Positions 15,660 to 24,713 of a stretch of DNA of 45,343 nt are shown here, in pieces; position 1 is the stretch's first letter; every line of letters begins with the position of its first letter. The notes beneath the pieces are model-generated. The model made no database searches and was not told where the DNA came from. It saw nothing but the letters and a program-made list of their open reading frames with translations. Source of the stretch: Chthoniobacterales bacterium (lineage in GTDB: Bacteria > Verrucomicrobiota > Verrucomicrobiia > Chthoniobacterales > UBA6821); the NCBI GenBank assembly GCA_019747735.1, contig JAIEQL010000009.1, forward strand, positions 1 through 45,343. Direction: 5' to 3'. A program made the translations under genes and the position numbers.

Positions 15660-17237
15660 CTACTGAGTAAGAGCCTTCGCTATATTTAATCTACCAAAGA
15701 TTACCTTGCCGGTCAGTCCTGGAACTTTATCTGCCGTATTAAAGAGCCGGTTTATCACAGCATGATATGGAAATTGTGTTTCGAGTAAAACGACGGCACC
15801 TGTGACATAGGGAGCAGCCATGGAAGTTCCACTGCCAATAGCATAGGAATCATCACCATCATTAAAAGCAGAACAGATATCAGCCCCTGGAGCAGCAAGG
15901 TGAACATTTCCATAATTAGAAAAGGGAGCCAACTCATCTGTTTCTGTGCTAGCCGCAACGGAAATAACATTATCTAACTTTTGTCCTTCACTAGTATCAT
16001 TTCCATAAGCAGCAGGATAAAAATTTTTGCCATCAGTTCCATCATTACCAGCAGCAGCAACGCAAATGACCTCAGCTTTCTCAGCGCGCCGAAGTGCCTC
16101 ATAAAGCAGTTGGGATGGGCCACCGCCCCAGCTGCAATTTAAAACCTTAGCTCCATGGTCACAAGCATAGTCGATGCATTTTATTTCATCGCTGACAATG
16201 CCAACTCCATGTTTATTAAAAGCCTTGCAGGCCATTAATCTCACTCTTGGAACGACACCAACAAAGCCCATGTTATTATTACCAACGGCTCCGATGATCC
16301 CTGCACAAAATGTTCCATGACCATTGTCATCACGAATGTCTCCATTATTATCTACGGCATTCCAACCATAAATATCCCCTTTAGTAGCATGATGATTATG
16401 CCACATGTTGGGCTCTAGCTCTTGGTGTGTGGGAAGAATACCTGTGTCAATCACAGCGACAACTTTAGAAGAAGTAGTGCTCTGCTTGCTGGGTGCAGTA
16501 AACGGTGTTAGCTCTCCAGCAATTTCATCCAGCCCCCAATTGGCGTTAGACCAAGCGGTATGAGCAACAGTGGGTATGTGATGAACAATATCAGGCTCCA
16601 CAATAATTTGTCTCCCAGCGACAATATCTAAGGCCTGAGGGAGTGAAGCAATCGAAGGTGATGCAAGTTGGGCAATATAAGAAGATCCATCCCTCGTTAT
16701 TGGGGTGATCGAGGTTACTCTAGAACCAAGGCCGCTTAAAAAAGCCATAGGATCTTTTCCTGGAGGCACACTCACCAACAAGTGATCGGCAGCCATTTCT
16801 TGCTGCTCGACAACGTTGCCGGTATCGTTATCAACGATTTCTTCTGAGCGAATAAGCGGGTATTTAAAATCCGTTTGAAGAATTTTTATCTTGGTTGTTT
16901 GGTTGGGCTCAGGACCATCAACTTCCGTTTCTTCTAGCACAAGAGCATCTGGAAAGTCAGATATTTGCTCTTCAAAAGGAGTAGTTACGGTTGCTGAGCC
17001 ATTTGGTTCAGATGGTGCACAGATAAAAGAATCCCATGAATGAGAACGTGGCAAGTTCCTTACATTTGTTCTGGGGTGATTAAGAGCATCGAGAGCAAGA
17101 ACAGAAAGAGGAGGTGATGGAATTGAGTTCTGCTCTTGTTGCGAAGGAGAGAAATTTTGCAAGTATTGCCAAGTAATCACAGCTGCCAAAACAGCAAGAA
17201 GACTAACCGAGTGATTTAATAATTTGGAAATTCGCAT
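15660..17237 (-). CDS. Secreted subtilisin-like serine protease (S8 family)
   Basis: This is a peptidase S8 precursor. Counting from the ATG at 17237 (525 residues), a signal peptide or anchor lies at about 5-26, a propeptide-like region to about 235, then the catalytic domain with Asp264 (VIDTG), His307 (NGHGTFCAG), the oxyanion Asn398 (AAAGNDG) and Ser472 (GTSMAAP). An in-frame ATG at 17279 would add 14 residues before a typical signal peptide, so I prefer 17237. No C-terminal sorting domain is present. It is the last gene of a close minus-strand run after resB and a small hypothetical gene. Confidence 0.92.
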   Translation of the reverse strand: MRISKLLNHSVSLLAVLAAVITWQYLQNFSPSQQEQNSIPSPPLSVLALDALNHPRTNVRNLPRSHSWDSFICAPSEPNGSATVTTPFEEQISDFPDALVLEETEVDGPEPNQTTKIKILQTDFKYPLIRSEEIVDNDTGNVVEQQEMAADHLLVSVPPGKDPMAFLSGLGSRVTSITPITRDGSSYIAQLASPSIASLPQALDIVAGRQIIVEPDIVHHIPTVAHTAWSNANWGLDEIAGELTPFTAPSKQSTTSSKVVAVIDTGILPTHQELEPNMWHNHHATKGDIYGWNAVDNNGDIRDDNGHGTFCAGIIGAVGNNNMGFVGVVPRVRLMACKAFNKHGVGIVSDEIKCIDYACDHGAKVLNCSWGGGPSQLLYEALRRAEKAEVICVAAAGNDGTDGKNFYPAAYGNDTSEGQKLDNVISVAASTETDELAPFSNYGNVHLAAPGADICSAFNDGDDSYAIGSGTSMAAPYVTGAVVLLETQFPYHAVINRLFNTADKVPGLTGKVIFGRLNIAKALTQ

Positions 17238-17285
17238 AATAAAAAATATAAAATAAATAACGTCATTTTCCAACTTCAATTCAAC

Positions 17286-17624
17286 TCAACTTTTCCCAGA
17301 AAAAGTGAGTTGATGCCCAATAGCGTTGACCATTTTTTCCTCAGCCTCTTCCTCTATTTCAGTCAGTGGAGCAAAACGATCCGAACGGAACCCAAGCTCT
17401 TCAGCAATGGCTTCCTCCATGTACGGGTCAAGGTCATTGCTGAGTTCTTCCAGCAGAAGGCGAAAGCTTGTTCCTGGATTGGCAGCTCCCGTCTTAAGGC
17501 GTCCCAGCGAGGATTCACGCACAGTGTAGATTTTTCCTTTGACAGGAAGCTCTCGATAAAGAGCACGATGAAACGGCTCGAAGGTATCATTGATACAGAC
17601 TACTTTTTCTCCAATTTCAAACAT
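17286..17624 (-). CDS. Small hypothetical protein, SH3-like N-terminus
   Basis: The 112-residue protein starts MFEIGEKVVCINDTF and continues with LPVKGKIYTVRESS, a pattern of short beta strands seen in small SH3-like hypothetical proteins of bacteria and phages. The C-terminal half is acidic and helical (EEAIAEELGFRSDRF, EIEEEAEEKM). No enzyme motif is visible and I give no function. It lies 5 bp after resB and just before the protease gene on the same strand, so it is almost certainly co-transcribed with both. Confidence 0.7.
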   Translation of the reverse strand: MFEIGEKVVCINDTFEPFHRALYRELPVKGKIYTVRESSLGRLKTGAANPGTSFRLLLEELSNDLDPYMEEAIAEELGFRSDRFAPLTEIEEEAEEKMVNAIGHQLTFSGKS

Positions 17625-17629
17625 AAAAT

Positions 17630-19243
17630 TTATTTTTTACTCCAATAAAACATCATGGCAATGCCAATGCAAATGGCAAGAGATCCTATCCACTTAAGAA
17701 GCCAGCCTGGGTCGTAGAGGACTTGAAGGGTTGTTTCTTGCAAGTTGCGAGGGTTCCATTCTGCTTGCGAAAATTTATAATTGATTCCGGTCATGCCAGC
17801 CCACCAACCTCCCGGAAAACTAGCAGGATGATTCATTCGAATAAGTCCATCACGAGAAGCGCCTGTCCTCAAGTTACGAAAGCGAACTGTTGCGCAAAAA
17901 TCGCTTGGAGCGTCACTTCCTTCATCGCGAGGGATTTGAAAATCGAGCAGCTCGATGGAAAAAGGAGCTGGACGAAGTTCCATGCCATAACCGACGCGGA
18001 TCACCATAGAGTCTAATTCTAAGGAGGTCACCTCCCCGGAGACGACCCACTGTGGTGGACCTTGATGCTTCGTGGCATCTTGAAGAAAAGCATGAAATCC
18101 AGGAAGGCCTCCAGGAATTGCTTTGTTGCCTTCAGAAGAGGCTGCCGGCACAATCTTATCAACGATGATGTCATGATGGCCGCTTTGAAGCAGCTCAAGG
18201 CGCCAATCAGCCCAACCAAGTGGTAGCGCCTCGCCAACTTTTAGTGTTCCTTTTTTTTGAACAGTGTCACGGCGACCCAGTTGATAGTGGACTTCGTTCG
18301 TTGTCTTATCCAATGCCAGCTCGAGCCATGGTTTGTGGGCCTGGGGTTGGATTAATGGGAGATCAGTAGAATTTTGAATTTTTGGAGAAAGTATCGTTGG
18401 GGTTGTTTCTATTGCAACCTTTCTAGAATCTGGTTTGGCAGGAAGTGGAACCTTTAACACAGGGAGGAGAGTGATGTTTGCCAAACCAAAAAAATCAAAA
18501 AGAGCCATTGTTTCTTTTTCTAAACTTAAAGCTACTAGTTGCTCTTGATGGAGTGCCTGGCTACGAAGGCAGATAACAAGAGCATCCCAACCCTCTTTTT
18601 CTTTTTTTGTTTCGACTAAAGAGGGGACTTGTTGGAGATTATCGCTCCAAGCATCGATAACGATTTGAAGCGGAGTCTCCGGAATACGAAAATACCGTGG
18701 ATGCTCTTGAGAAGGATGAGTAACAGAAGCATCAAAGGGGATCGTGTAGAGATTTTGAGTAAGAGGACTCTCTACTTCTAAAATACTTTTGCTAGTCGTG
18801 ATTTTTTGAACAGGAGTTCCTTTTACTTGGAGAGTCACATTACCTTCAAAGCCGCATCTGGAGCCAATAGCAGCACCGACAAGGAGAGTAATAATCCCAT
18901 AATGAGTAAGAACGAAACCAAAATGTTTTTTTTCCCAAGGCCATCGAGTGAGGGTTACTGCAAAAAGATTAAGACACAATAACGCAAGCCATCCAAGAAA
19001 CCAGGGGGCTTTGTAAATGACGGCGTGGGCAACTTTGGTGTCAAAGTGAGATTCTGTAAAGGTTGCTACAGCACAAGCGATGCCAATGGTGGCAAGCAAG
19101 AGGAGCGCTAATTGAAGCGATCCTAGAAGGTGAACGCTTTGCCAAAAAAGCGACTTTTTTCTTGCTGCAATAAGCTTACGGCGAGACTGTTTTTCTTGTT
19201 GTTGAGCTGATAGACGAAGAGACTGTTCTTTCTGAGGATGCAT
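17630..19243 (-). CDS. resB: ResB-like cytochrome c biogenesis protein (system II)
   Basis: ResB (Ccs1) works with CcsA to carry and attach heme to apocytochrome c across the membrane. The 537-residue protein has the family's start, LFWQSVHLLGSLQLALLLLATIGI, three membrane segments within the first 130 residues, a long extracytoplasmic domain, and a last membrane helix at about 512-533 (WLLKWIGSLAICIGIAMMFY). The size matches ResB. Its partner ccsA is about 11 kb away at 30427, not adjacent. A palindromic element occupies the upstream gap. Confidence 0.88.
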   Translation of the reverse strand: MHPQKEQSLRLSAQQQEKQSRRKLIAARKKSLFWQSVHLLGSLQLALLLLATIGIACAVATFTESHFDTKVAHAVIYKAPWFLGWLALLCLNLFAVTLTRWPWEKKHFGFVLTHYGIITLLVGAAIGSRCGFEGNVTLQVKGTPVQKITTSKSILEVESPLTQNLYTIPFDASVTHPSQEHPRYFRIPETPLQIVIDAWSDNLQQVPSLVETKKEKEGWDALVICLRSQALHQEQLVALSLEKETMALFDFFGLANITLLPVLKVPLPAKPDSRKVAIETTPTILSPKIQNSTDLPLIQPQAHKPWLELALDKTTNEVHYQLGRRDTVQKKGTLKVGEALPLGWADWRLELLQSGHHDIIVDKIVPAASSEGNKAIPGGLPGFHAFLQDATKHQGPPQWVVSGEVTSLELDSMVIRVGYGMELRPAPFSIELLDFQIPRDEGSDAPSDFCATVRFRNLRTGASRDGLIRMNHPASFPGGWWAGMTGINYKFSQAEWNPRNLQETTLQVLYDPGWLLKWIGSLAICIGIAMMFYWSKK

Positions 19244-19257
19244 GAAAAAGATGACTA

Positions 19258-19421
19258 TATAGTGTATTAAATTGAAAAGGGCACGCCATAAGCTGGCTCT
19301 TTTTCCTCAGGGCTGCGTTCTCAGATCTCACATTATCTTAGGATAGCGCTCGTTCTTCGGCCTTATCCTAAGAAAAAATTTCTGCACTTCTACCATGCCC
19401 TTTTCAATTTAGTACACTATA
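19258..19421. mobile_element. Palindrome-ended element, family C-related, different arms (164 bp)
   Basis: Arms of 26 bp at 19258-19283 (TATAGTGTATTAAATTGAAA...) and 19396-19421 are inverted complements with one mismatch. The 112-bp interior aligns with the reverse complement of the element at 15237: same 29-base spacer from the arm, then CTGCGTTCTC, TAGCGCTCG, TCTTCGGCCTT and CTGC in the same order. The arms share no clear similarity with those of that element. An inner 8-bp stem (TTAGGATA/TATCCTAA) is present here but not in the other. It fills the gap between resB and the divergent gene. Confidence 0.78.
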
Positions 19422-19443
19422 ACGAAAAAAAAGCTTCCTCGCT

Positions 19444-20775
19444 ATGTGTCTTTTTAAAAATACTACTAACAACAATACCATGAATAACATTCCTGAAACT
19501 AAAGTAGCTCCTAATATCAATGCTTATTGGCAGTTTGCTGCTGATCCTAAGCACGCTGGGAAGACAGTGATGAGGGCGGAAGGAGCTAAGATCAAAGTTG
19601 CACCTCAGCTAGGAAAGCTTGGTAACAACGAGATTTCTTACCTTAATAGTACCGACAATTTGGAATATGCTCTTAACACTGCTGATGTGGTGGAGCATTT
19701 TAAAGAAGCCCTTTGCAACAAATATGAGAAAGCAGTTCTTCGTGATTTATTTTCTGAAGATCAAGAGAAGGAAGCCCTTTGCAATGGGCTTACTCAGGAA
19801 ACTGTTAAGAATGTTGCAAGGAAAGCAGCCGAGATACAAACAAAGAAATCAAAAGAGAGACAAAACGACAGGGAGTTTAAAAGCTCATTAAAATTTACTG
19901 TTGATGCTTACTGGCAATTTGCTGCTGATCCTAAGAATGTTGGAAAGCTGGTTGTGGAAACCAAAGAGAAAGAACTCCAGTTTGGTGACCACTCTGTTTT
20001 TCATCCTGATTCCACAGAGAATGACATAAAATTTGTGGATTATCATGCCATCGTGGATCACTTTAAAGCAGCCCTTTGTCATCGATACGGGCAGAAAGTG
20101 CTGCACAATTTACTTTCTAAAGCTCAAGAAGAGGAAGCTCGTTACAATGGCTTAACTTACCATATTGTCAAGCAAGTGGCTGAGAATGCCAAAATCGTAG
20201 AGCTGTTCCAACAACTTAAAAAATACCAAGACTCTATTAAGAAAACTCTAGAAGAGTACAAAAACAAAACTCATGAAAAAGATCCTGAAAAACAAGTTCA
20301 GCATATGCTTTTTCTTGCAGAAAAAATAAAATTCTTTTTTTCCAAACATCTATCTCTTGTTCAGCAATTTCAAGCCATGATAGCAGCAGATCCTGCCAAT
20401 ATTATTCTTCAAATTAAATCAAAATCTTCTTACTTAACTTTTCAAGAGAAATACTTTGTTGAAATAGCTCAACTATCGCTAGATGCTGTTCAAAAGGCCC
20501 TGGACATGGCTACCAAGACTCAGGAGGAAAACTTGCCAGATGTTGCCCTTTCTCCAAAAGGAAAAACTGCTTCTATTTCAAAGATTCTAGAGCATGTCGA
20601 TCAAGCAAGGGAAATCTTTGGTGTGTTGATATTGCTTCAAGCGCAAGCTCCAGCAGTAATTAGTGATTTCTTAACAACACATCAGGCTCTTATAAACAAT
20701 ATCGAAAGAAAAATAGCTGAGATACCTGGAGATAGCCAATATAGACTAAGAGAAGCATTATCACACGCCCCGTAA
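19444..20775 (+). CDS. Unrecognised protein with two internal ~100-residue repeats
   Basis: I do not recognise this 443-residue protein. Residues 25-128 and 153-249 are copies of one module: each starts with (I/V)(N/D)AYWQFAADPK, and continues through VVEHFKEAL / IVDHFKAAL, LFSEDQEKEA / LLSKAQEEEA and NGLT. The C-terminal 190 residues are helical, without a repeat. There is no signal peptide or membrane segment. Start may be 19444 or the ATG at 19480, since the first 12 residues are Asn-rich and no ribosome-binding site favours either. It is convergent with rho, and the two reading frames overlap by 15 bp. A cytosolic or non-classically secreted role is possible. Confidence 0.75.
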   Translation: MCLFKNTTNNNTMNNIPETKVAPNINAYWQFAADPKHAGKTVMRAEGAKIKVAPQLGKLGNNEISYLNSTDNLEYALNTADVVEHFKEALCNKYEKAVLRDLFSEDQEKEALCNGLTQETVKNVARKAAEIQTKKSKERQNDREFKSSLKFTVDAYWQFAADPKNVGKLVVETKEKELQFGDHSVFHPDSTENDIKFVDYHAIVDHFKAALCHRYGQKVLHNLLSKAQEEEARYNGLTYHIVKQVAENAKIVELFQQLKKYQDSIKKTLEEYKNKTHEKDPEKQVQHMLFLAEKIKFFFSKHLSLVQQFQAMIAADPANIILQIKSKSSYLTFQEKYFVEIAQLSLDAVQKALDMATKTQEENLPDVALSPKGKTASISKILEHVDQAREIFGVLILLQAQAPAVISDFLTTHQALINNIERKIAEIPGDSQYRLREALSHAP

Positions 20776-22017
20776 CCCAGTCAAAAGAAGCTCCGCATTG
20801 GAGTTGGTCGCTTGAATATTTTCCAGGAGGATTTGTAAGGCTTCCACGGCTGGGAGCTCCGAGAGCTGAGCCCGAATTTGGGTGATGCGTTCTAATTCGT
20901 CCGGGTGGTAAAGAAGTTCTTCGCGACGCGTTGCTGATTGCACGAGATGAATCGCCGGAAAAAGTCGTTGCTCTGCGATAGAATGATCGAGCACTACTTC
21001 CATGTTGCCTGTTCCTTTATACTCTTCAAAAATGAGATCATCCATTCGACTCTGAGTCCCAACAAGTGCTGTGGCCAAGATTGTGAGACTTCCTCCTTCT
21101 TCAACCTTACGAGCCGATCCAAAAAAGCGCTTAGGTCGCTCGAGTGCCTTAGTATCAATACCGCCGCTCATAGTGCGGCCTTTGCCGGTAATGGCATTGT
21201 TATAACCACGTGAGAGGCGAGTGATGCTATCAATTAAAACAACGACATTTTTTCCAAGCTCTACTAAACGCTTGGAGCGCTCAGAAACCATTTCGGCAAC
21301 TTGAACATGCCGTCCGCGTGGCTCATCAAAGGTCGAACTGACAATGTCACAAGTAAGAGTGCGCCTCAAATCGGTGACTTCTTCGGGGCGTTCATCGACA
21401 AGTAAAATGATAAGGTGCACTTCGGGGTGATTAGCTTGGATGGCCAGAGCAATATTTTTGAGAATCATTGTCTTTCCGACTCTGGGTGGGGCCACAATGA
21501 GACCACGTTGGCCCATACCCAGTGGTGCAATGAGATCAATAGCACGCCCTGTTATATTGCGCTCTCCAGGCTGCTCTAGAAGAATTCTTTGTGTTGGAAA
21601 GGTCGCCGTGAGGTGGTCAAACTCAGTGGGCGTTTTCCATTCCTCAATGGGAATTCCTTCAATGCTGGTGATGGTATCAAGAGCTAGGCGGCGCTCGTTT
21701 AATACACGAACAGTACCATGGAGCTTGAGTCCTGGCCGTAGTTGGTATTTTTTGAGGAGTTCTACAGGAACAAAAAGATCTTCTGGGCAGGGAGCAAAAT
21801 TAAAATCAGGCCAGCGCAACAACGGTGTTTCTGGAGAGAATTCTAACACTCCTTCAGCAGTCACCCCTCCCCCACAAAGAAGTTGATGCCGTATTTGCTG
21901 GGTGACAAGCGCATGCTGCGATGCGTCCCGGTAGCCCAAGTTGAGTGATTGCACTCGCTTGAGCAGCTGGTGATAGGTGAGACGGTGGAGGTCGTTAATA
22001 GAGAGAGTTTCTGTCAT
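20761..22017 (-). CDS. rho: Transcription termination factor Rho
   Basis: Rho is the hexameric RNA-dependent ATPase that ends untranslated transcripts. The 418-residue protein has the N-terminal Rho helical domain ([18 protein letters not shown]), the RNA-binding cold-shock-like region ([15 protein letters not shown]), the P-loop APPRVGKT, Walker [14 protein letters not shown], and the Q-/R-loop segments [11 protein letters not shown] and [10 protein letters not shown]. Length is typical. It overlaps the 3' end of coaE by 4 bp (ATGA), so translation is coupled, and it overlaps the convergent gene at its own 3' end by 15 bp. Confidence 0.97.
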   Translation of the reverse strand: MTETLSINDLHRLTYHQLLKRVQSLNLGYRDASQHALVTQQIRHQLLCGGGVTAEGVLEFSPETPLLRWPDFNFAPCPEDLFVPVELLKKYQLRPGLKLHGTVRVLNERRLALDTITSIEGIPIEEWKTPTEFDHLTATFPTQRILLEQPGERNITGRAIDLIAPLGMGQRGLIVAPPRVGKTMILKNIALAIQANHPEVHLIILLVDERPEEVTDLRRTLTCDIVSSTFDEPRGRHVQVAEMVSERSKRLVELGKNVVVLIDSITRLSRGYNNAITGKGRTMSGGIDTKALERPKRFFGSARKVEEGGSLTILATALVGTQSRMDDLIFEEYKGTGNMEVVLDHSIAEQRLFPAIHLVQSATRREELLYHPDELERITQIRAQLSELPAVEALQILLENIQATNSNAELLLTGLRGV

Positions 22018-22616
22018 GATAAAATCAGTCTTTGAGCTATTCTGGTAAGTTGTTCCTCAAAAAGGGAGCTACTACCATCGTTCCAAACAATGTAATGAGC
22101 ACGAGCGATTTTTTCATCAAGCGGTAGCTGAAGTTGCAGAAAGGCGAGAGCTTCTTGTGGAGAAAAGCAACGCTGTTGTTGAAGTCGCTCTTGTTGAATT
22201 TGCGGTGAAGAAGCGATCACGATCACAGAATCAAAGTAAGCCAAGAGTTTTGGTATTTCATAAAGGAGGGGAATTTCAGCTATAAAAAAAAGAGAATCAT
22301 TGTTGAGAGCTTTTTGTGCTTTTGGTTGCCATTCTCGCTGCAAACGAGGATGCAAAACAGCCTCTAGTTTTTTTTTGTGCTCAGCTTTTTCTATCAATAA
22401 AGCGCGCAAGCGGTTCTTATCAAGATTTCCTTGTGAGGAACAGATACTAGGGCCGAAGGCGGCGAGCAATTCTTGTTTGATTGCTGGATCATTTTTTAAA
22501 AATCTAGCGACAGCTTCATCAGCAGAATAAGAAATACAGGGGATTTTTTTTGTGAGAAAAGCAAGAGCCCGCGACTTGCCACAAGCAATTCCTCCGGTTA
22601 TTCCAATACTGGGCAT
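22014..22616 (-). CDS. coaE: Dephospho-CoA kinase
   Basis: CoaE phosphorylates dephospho-CoA, the last step of coenzyme A synthesis. The 200-residue protein has P-loop GGIACGKS (8-15), the DEAVARFL segment, LHPRLQREW and EIPLLYE, all family features. The length is normal. It is directly followed by rho with a 4-bp overlap. A 170-bp palindrome-ended element lies upstream, starting 5 bp before the start codon, so the promoter must lie in or beyond this element. Confidence 0.93.
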   Translation of the reverse strand: MPSIGITGGIACGKSRALAFLTKKIPCISYSADEAVARFLKNDPAIKQELLAAFGPSICSSQGNLDKNRLRALLIEKAEHKKKLEAVLHPRLQREWQPKAQKALNNDSLFFIAEIPLLYEIPKLLAYFDSVIVIASSPQIQQERLQQQRCFSPQEALAFLQLQLPLDEKIARAHYIVWNDGSSSLFEEQLTRIAQRLILS

Positions 22617-22620
22617 GACG

Positions 22621-22790
22621 TAACCTAAAAACGTGAATGAAAATGAGAAAGTTTGCGTAAGGAGGCTGATTTAAAAGTGGTTGTTACAAGGCCGCGGCTA
22701 ACCTGAACGGTTAGTGAGGCATTGGAACGAATAGTTTGAAACAGACTATATTGCGTAAAAATTTTTATTTTCATTCACGTTTTTAGGTTA
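22621..22790. mobile_element. Palindrome-ended element, family E (170 bp)
   Basis: Perfect 24-bp inverted ends lie at 22621-22644 and 22767-22790 (outer part TAACCTAAAAACGTGAATGA). The right end contains the stop codon of the downstream-lying secretin gene (22788-22790). The interior has a CTAACC/GGTTAG hairpin and two direct TTGCGTAA motifs. It codes for nothing and does not share the core of family C. No second copy is in the window. Confidence 0.75.
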
Positions 22791-24713
22791 AGGATGTAAA
22801 ATTTTTGGAGTCACAAAAATGATCAGGTTTTTTTTGAGTTTTCTTGTTGCTCTAGATTGAAAAAGACGCCCTGCAATAGGAATATCTCCGAGAAGGGGAA
22901 TTTTGTCTCTTGTTTTTTGAATATCCTCATGAATTAGGCCGCCTAAGATAATTGTTTGGCCATCATTTACCTTCACAGAAGTCGTCACTTCACGAATGGT
23001 AAATACAGGTTGATTGATGGTATTGGTAGTGAGTGTTGAGGAGAAAGGAACCATGCTACTATTGGTGAGAGAAAAATGATAGCCAATAGTATTGATGGGA
23101 GTTCCATAGTTAATAAATCCATCAAAGTCGATGATCTGAGGATGTAGTTCTATATTAATAGTACACTCATCAGGTTCAATAGTGGGCTTTGCTTCGAGAA
23201 TCACACCAAGATTTTTGGTAGCCCAGGAATTAGGAAATGCCGGAGCAATGGTAGGAGGTGTTTGATGAAGAAGGCTTCCACTATTAGTTGTTGATTGAGG
23301 AAGCTGAGGAGGAGTGTATTGTGTTGGGTAAATAAATTCATCAACAATTTTGACGGTAGCTTTTAGACCACTTCTAGTTGTGACATGAGGAGCTGCCATA
23401 ACGTCGATCCCTTTTTCTTGATGGAGTGCTTTGATAATCAATTGCAATTGTTGTGTGTTATAAACTCCACAAATATTAAAGTCACCTGATGTAGAAGCAC
23501 CCGCTTGCTGAGCTCCATTATTAATCACAGCATCAATAGGGTTATTAGCAATAATACTATTAGCTGAAGTCAACCCCTCTGTTACCAAGGGATTATTATT
23601 GGGATATAAAGAGGCTGTTGTTCCTTCTCCTTTGGCATAAATTCCACTATTTCCAATTTGAGTAGGACTTAACAACCAATTAAGTCCGAGTTGTTTTAAT
23701 TGATCATCGCTTACTTCTATAAACTTTGTTTCAATGGAAATTTGGGAAAGTGCCGTTTTTTTAGCCGCTACTACTAATGTATCAATAAGATCTAAGTTGT
23801 CTTGATTAGCTCGCACAACAAGCTTTCCAGCAGCAGGTAGATAGTTAGCACTAGCATCTGGAGAAAATTCTATTCCTTGTGATTGAAAATACTCTTTTAC
23901 TTGGTAACAAGTTTGTTTTTTTGCCATTTCCTTTTCTTCTTCCTTAATGGGGAAAAAATGGGGAGGTATTTCATATTCTTTAACAGTAAGAAGATCACAC
24001 GATGTTACTGGAGGACTCAAGGCAACAGCGTAAGAATCGAGCTTCATTGTAAGGTTTGCTTCTCTTGCTACGTAATCAAGAGCAACATAGAGGGGAACTT
24101 CATTGAGCTGTAATGTAATAAGAGGCAAAGCAGGATTAGAAGAAGTTATCTCAGAAGTAGGTAACTTCAAAAAAATATTAATACCTTTTTGCAGAGGATC
24201 TTGCTCACAGCTTTTTTGTTTTAAGTAATCAACAGCTTCACCAATAGAAACATTTTCTAAGTTAATATTTGGTATAATAAAAGAGTTAAGTTTAGCAATC
24301 ATGTCATTGTTGATTAATTGCTCCGGTGTTCTATCAAGCAGTTGAGAAGAGTGAAAAGTCTGTTTAATAGTGTTCGTTTCTTTCCATGCCTGGTTAACCT
24401 TGAGGAGCATTCTGGCTTTTGTTTCCTCATAGGTTTCTTTATTATAGTCTTCTTTTAATGTATGTAATATTTTTATTTCTTTTGCTGCTTTTTTATCATA
24501 GGGATTTATTGTTAATATTTTTTCATAACAATCAAGAGCCACTTGATAATGAAATTCTTTTTTCTCCTCTTCAGCTTGTTCAAATAGAGATGCTATCAGG
24601 GCAGAAGAAGCTTTATTATTAATAGTGCCACTTTTACTAAACAACGCTATAGGGAATAAAAATATTATTAATAAAAAAAGACGTTCCTTAATTAAAATAT
24701 TATTTATAATCAT
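22788..24713 (-). CDS. Secretin-domain protein (PilQ/GspD superfamily), copy 2 of tandem pair
   Basis: Secretins form outer-membrane rings for type IV pili and type II/III secretion. This 641-residue protein has a signal peptide (about 9-26), a TPR-like segment (FHYQVALDCYEKILTINPYDKKAA, about 54-77), an N0/STN-like and N1-like region, and a C-terminal secretin domain with VNDGQTIILGGLIHED and KIPLLGDIPIAGRLFQ. Its layout with an N-terminal TPR matches Akkermansia Amuc_1098. It starts one base after the end of a paralogue (24714-26735), so it is a tandem duplicate. The stop codon is inside a palindromic element. Base use is notably AT-rich compared with rho and coaE. Confidence 0.88.
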   Translation of the reverse strand: MIINNILIKERLFLLIIFLFPIALFSKSGTINNKASSALIASLFEQAEEEKKEFHYQVALDCYEKILTINPYDKKAAKEIKILHTLKEDYNKETYEETKARMLLKVNQAWKETNTIKQTFHSSQLLDRTPEQLINNDMIAKLNSFIIPNINLENVSIGEAVDYLKQKSCEQDPLQKGINIFLKLPTSEITSSNPALPLITLQLNEVPLYVALDYVAREANLTMKLDSYAVALSPPVTSCDLLTVKEYEIPPHFFPIKEEEKEMAKKQTCYQVKEYFQSQGIEFSPDASANYLPAAGKLVVRANQDNLDLIDTLVVAAKKTALSQISIETKFIEVSDDQLKQLGLNWLLSPTQIGNSGIYAKGEGTTASLYPNNNPLVTEGLTSANSIIANNPIDAVINNGAQQAGASTSGDFNICGVYNTQQLQLIIKALHQEKGIDVMAAPHVTTRSGLKATVKIVDEFIYPTQYTPPQLPQSTTNSGSLLHQTPPTIAPAFPNSWATKNLGVILEAKPTIEPDECTINIELHPQIIDFDGFINYGTPINTIGYHFSLTNSSMVPFSSTLTTNTINQPVFTIREVTTSVKVNDGQTIILGGLIHEDIQKTRDKIPLLGDIPIAGRLFQSRATRKLKKNLIIFVTPKILHP

